From NCBI RefSeq assembly GCF_001022965.1, contig NZ_LECZ01000027.1, positions 124,001-188,000 on the forward strand: a DNA stretch of 64,000 nucleotides, in the 5' to 3' direction. The notes under the pieces were generated by a model that did no database searches, was not told where the DNA came from, and saw only the letters and a list, made by a program, of their open reading frames with translations. The position numbers were made by a program, and so were the translations under genes. Positions 61,930 to 64,000 of the stretch are shown piece by piece (positions within the stretch are counted from its first letter, which is position 1; each line of letters begins with the position of its first letter). The DNA is from Enterobacter genomosp. O. GTDB lineage: Bacteria; Pseudomonadota; Gammaproteobacteria; Enterobacterales; Enterobacteriaceae.

Positions 61930-63452
61930 ATGCGCCACGCATCTATCCCCTTAGCTGCAGCCACGACAATTTTTATGCTGGGCGTTTTTATCATCAATTT
62001 ACAGGTTTGGTATTCGGCACGTGTTGACAGTCTTGCAGGGGCACACTTTGTTGCAAAAACCTAAACGTCATGCTTAAAGAAGCCCATCATGCAACCCAGT
62101 TAGCGATGCAGCTTGCTGATAATGAGTGTGATACTGAAGGACAATATCAGCTAGGTACCGAAGCGGCATTACAGCCACACCTGAGAACCATCGTTATTCT
62201 GAAAAGATATGCGGTCTGGTGCTCTTCGTTGCCGGGTAATCGCGTATTGTTGGTCAACAGCTCTGCGCTACCGGAATCATCATTGTTGCTTGTCCCTTCA
62301 GGAAGTACGGTAAACGGCCTGCCGGTTCTCTTATACCAGACAAACTATGCCGGAAGCCGAATCATAGTAAGTATTAGCGACAGCCATATCCGGGATGCTC
62401 TGGACGTACCATTAAATGGCGTTAAGTACTCACTCAGAGTAGGCGATCGTATTTTAGGCCTGTCAGGCGATGTGGTAACGGGAGTCGATTCAAGCAAAAA
62501 AGTATTAACGGTTAAAGCCTCTGATTATCCTTTCGCGATTCAATTTAACTCTCCACCCCTTTTTAGCCTGACGAGATTATTTAACCGTGCCGGAGGCCTG
62601 TTGTTATTCCTGCTTATCATTTCTTCGCTCCCTGCGTATATTCTTCAGCGATATCTTTCCAGAGATATTTCGCCCGAAGAGTCGCTGCGCACCGCCATTT
62701 ACAGAAATGACATTATTCCCTATTACCAACCCGTAGTGAGCGGTAAAGAGGGGTCGTTGCGCGGGGTAGAAGTGCTGGCCAGATGGAAGCATCCACAGTC
62801 AGGGTTTATCTCCCCCGCGTCGTTCATTCCTCTCGCTGAAAAATCCGGCTTAATCATTCCACTAACCCAGAGCTTAATGCGTCAGGTTGCAGCGCATATG
62901 AATTCCATCTCTACGTTGCTGCCAGAAGGGTTCCACGTCGGTATTAACTTCAGCGCGTCTCATATCGATGCCTCCACCTTTGTTGAAGAGTGTCTCCACT
63001 ACAAGCGCAGTTTTATTCGACAGGATCTTAACCTCGTCATTGAGGTGACCGAGCGTGAACCCCTCCATATTGATGAACATCTCGTTAAAACGCTGAATGA
63101 GCTACATGAGATTGGTTTTGCTATTGCTCTGGATGATTTTGGAACAGGATATTCTGGTCTGTCCTACCTGCAGGCTTTGCACATTGATTACATCAAAATC
63201 GACCAAAGCTTTGTTGCCAGGGTTAATGCCAGTGAGGACTCAACCGTTATACTTGATTCGGTACTGGAACTGGCGAAAAAATTGTCAATCAGTATTGTGG
63301 CGGAAGGCGTTGAAACACAAGAGCAGCTTGATTATCTCACCCGAAACCACATCAAGTTTTTACAGGGTTTTTACTTCTACAAACCCACACCGTTTAAGGA
63401 ACTGGTAAAAGTCCTTTTGTCGAAGCCAAAGATTAAGGTGAGGGTGGAATAA
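61930..63452 (+). pseudogene. CSS-motif EAL phosphodiesterase, broken by a one-base frameshift
   Basis: The gene would encode a c-di-GMP phosphodiesterase of about 507 residues: an N-terminal membrane helix (from ATG 61930), a periplasmic CSS domain, a second helix (LLLFLLIISSLPAYILQRYL) and a cytoplasmic EAL domain. The first 44 codons stop at TAA 62062-62064. The remaining frame (ATG 62070-63452, 460 residues) is intact, with RYAVWCSSLPG, EVLARWKHP, EVTEREP, LDDFGTGYSGL and KIDQSFV. Adding one A to the five-A run at 62055-62059 joins the two parts as GAHFVAKNLNVMLKEA. Without the first helix the CSS domain would not reach the periplasm. A sequencing error or a slippage switch are alternatives. 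Confidence 0.8.
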
Positions 63453-63547
63453 CGTTTATTCATGTTTCAACGTTTCAGCCTGATACAGGCGTAAGATAGC
63501 GTATAATGCGTCTTCGAAAACCGCTTAACAGCTTTGTGGCCTGAACG

Positions 63548-63892
63548 ATGACTCTCAATCGCTTTTGTTATGTACTCCTGATTTTCGCCGCCGTCAGTAG
63601 CCTTCTGACCCAGAATCCGTTGATCGTCTGGTTTCTGCTGATCAATATGCTGACGATGGGCATGTATGGCGCCGATAAAATGGCGGCGCGCAAAGGCCTG
63701 CGCAGGGTCCCGGAAGCCACGCTGCTGGTCTTCGGCGTTACAGGCGGCTGGCCTGGCGCCATTGTGGGTCAGCAACTCTTTCGCCATAAAACCCAAAAGC
63801 AGCCCTTCAAAACCTACTTTTTTATCAGCGTCGTCGTTAGCATCGCTGTGATGGCTGCAGTTTACGCTCTCTTGCCTGTTTCTCCTTTATGA
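63548..63892 (+). CDS. DUF1294 inner-membrane protein
   Basis: This 114-residue membrane protein has four predicted helices and the DUF1294 core MYGADKMAARKGLRRVPEATLL followed by GGWPGAIVGQQLFRHKTQK, in which the charged DK...R...RVPE and H-K-T-x-K positions are conserved in the family. The function is unknown. It is a single gene with about 95 bp separating it from the broken EAL gene. Nothing else coding was identified from 63893 to the window end. Confidence 0.88.
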   Translation: MTLNRFCYVLLIFAAVSSLLTQNPLIVWFLLINMLTMGMYGADKMAARKGLRRVPEATLLVFGVTGGWPGAIVGQQLFRHKTQKQPFKTYFFISVVVSIAVMAAVYALLPVSPL

Positions 63893-64000
63893 AGACATCG
63901 CACATCGCTAATTAATCCGCCATCACTGCCAATAGTAGTAGGACTATTCTTAAGGGGTTGCTGTTTTTTGCACAATCTGAATAATACGTGCAACAACACG

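Overview
The window is a chromosomal segment of a Gram-negative enterobacterium, most likely Enterobacter or a close relative. The backbone order pspF-pspABCD-ycjMNOPQRSTUV-ompG-ycjW-ycjX-ycjF-tyrR-tpx-ycjG-mpaA-mppA ... dgcM ... zntB-fnrS-dbpA-ttcA is that of the E. coli K-12 terminus-proximal region. The proteins are close to, but clearly not identical with, the E. coli versions as I remember them. No tRNA, rRNA, CRISPR array or complete insertion sequence was seen.

Layout. (1) 1-4.1 kb: the end of a type I secretion operon, with a membrane fusion protein (cut by the window edge), a TolC-family outer-membrane protein and a GxSxG lipase-like substrate with a short RTX block. (2) 4.1-6.8 kb: the phage-shock module, with pspF divergent from pspABCD across a good sigma-54 promoter; pspE is absent. 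(3) 7-20.8 kb: the complete ycj glycoside operon, comprising two sugar phosphorylases, beta-phosphoglucomutase, a complete ABC importer including an intact YcjV ATPase, three sugar-oxidation/epimerisation enzymes, the OmpG porin and the divergent LacI-type repressor YcjW. The same 14-bp imperfect palindrome lies just downstream of the ycjM promoter and again before ycjU, and is the best YcjW operator candidate. (4) 20.9-30.6 kb: ycjX-ycjF (heat-shock type promoter), tyrR (with a TyrR-box-like site), an exported DUF4432 protein, tpx, and the murein-recycling group ycjG, mpaA and mppA.

(5) 31-51 kb: a type VI secretion (T6SS) locus in the order tssB-tssC-tssK-tssL-OmpA-like-hcp-clpV-[cargo]-vgrG-[membrane protein]-tssM-tssJ-tssE-tagA/vasL-orf. 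It lies where E. coli carries ynaI-uspE-fnr-ogt. No tssF, tssG, canonical tssA or PAAR gene is present, and TssM is short and lacks a P-loop. Between clpV and vgrG is an AT-rich cassette: a 212-residue protein with two glycine-rich hydrophobic helices, overlapping by 4 bp the first of two tandem 75-residue membrane proteins that are 45% identical to each other. I read this as a pore-forming effector with a duplicated immunity gene. It is the most promising undescribed system here.

(6) 51-64 kb: a PfpI/DJ-1 protein, a 46-residue membrane protein followed by a possible small RNA, then a signalling group (diguanylate cyclase dgcM, an MHYT-GGDEF-EAL protein, a chemoreceptor without a sensor domain). 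Next come zntB, the FNR-controlled small RNA FnrS with its FNR box, a proline-rich small ORF, dbpA and ttcA. Beside the 5' end of ttcA (the Rac attachment locus in E. coli) sits a tyrosine-recombinase remnant with a small lipoprotein gene. Then come a CSS-motif EAL phosphodiesterase broken by a one-base frameshift, and a DUF1294 membrane protein.
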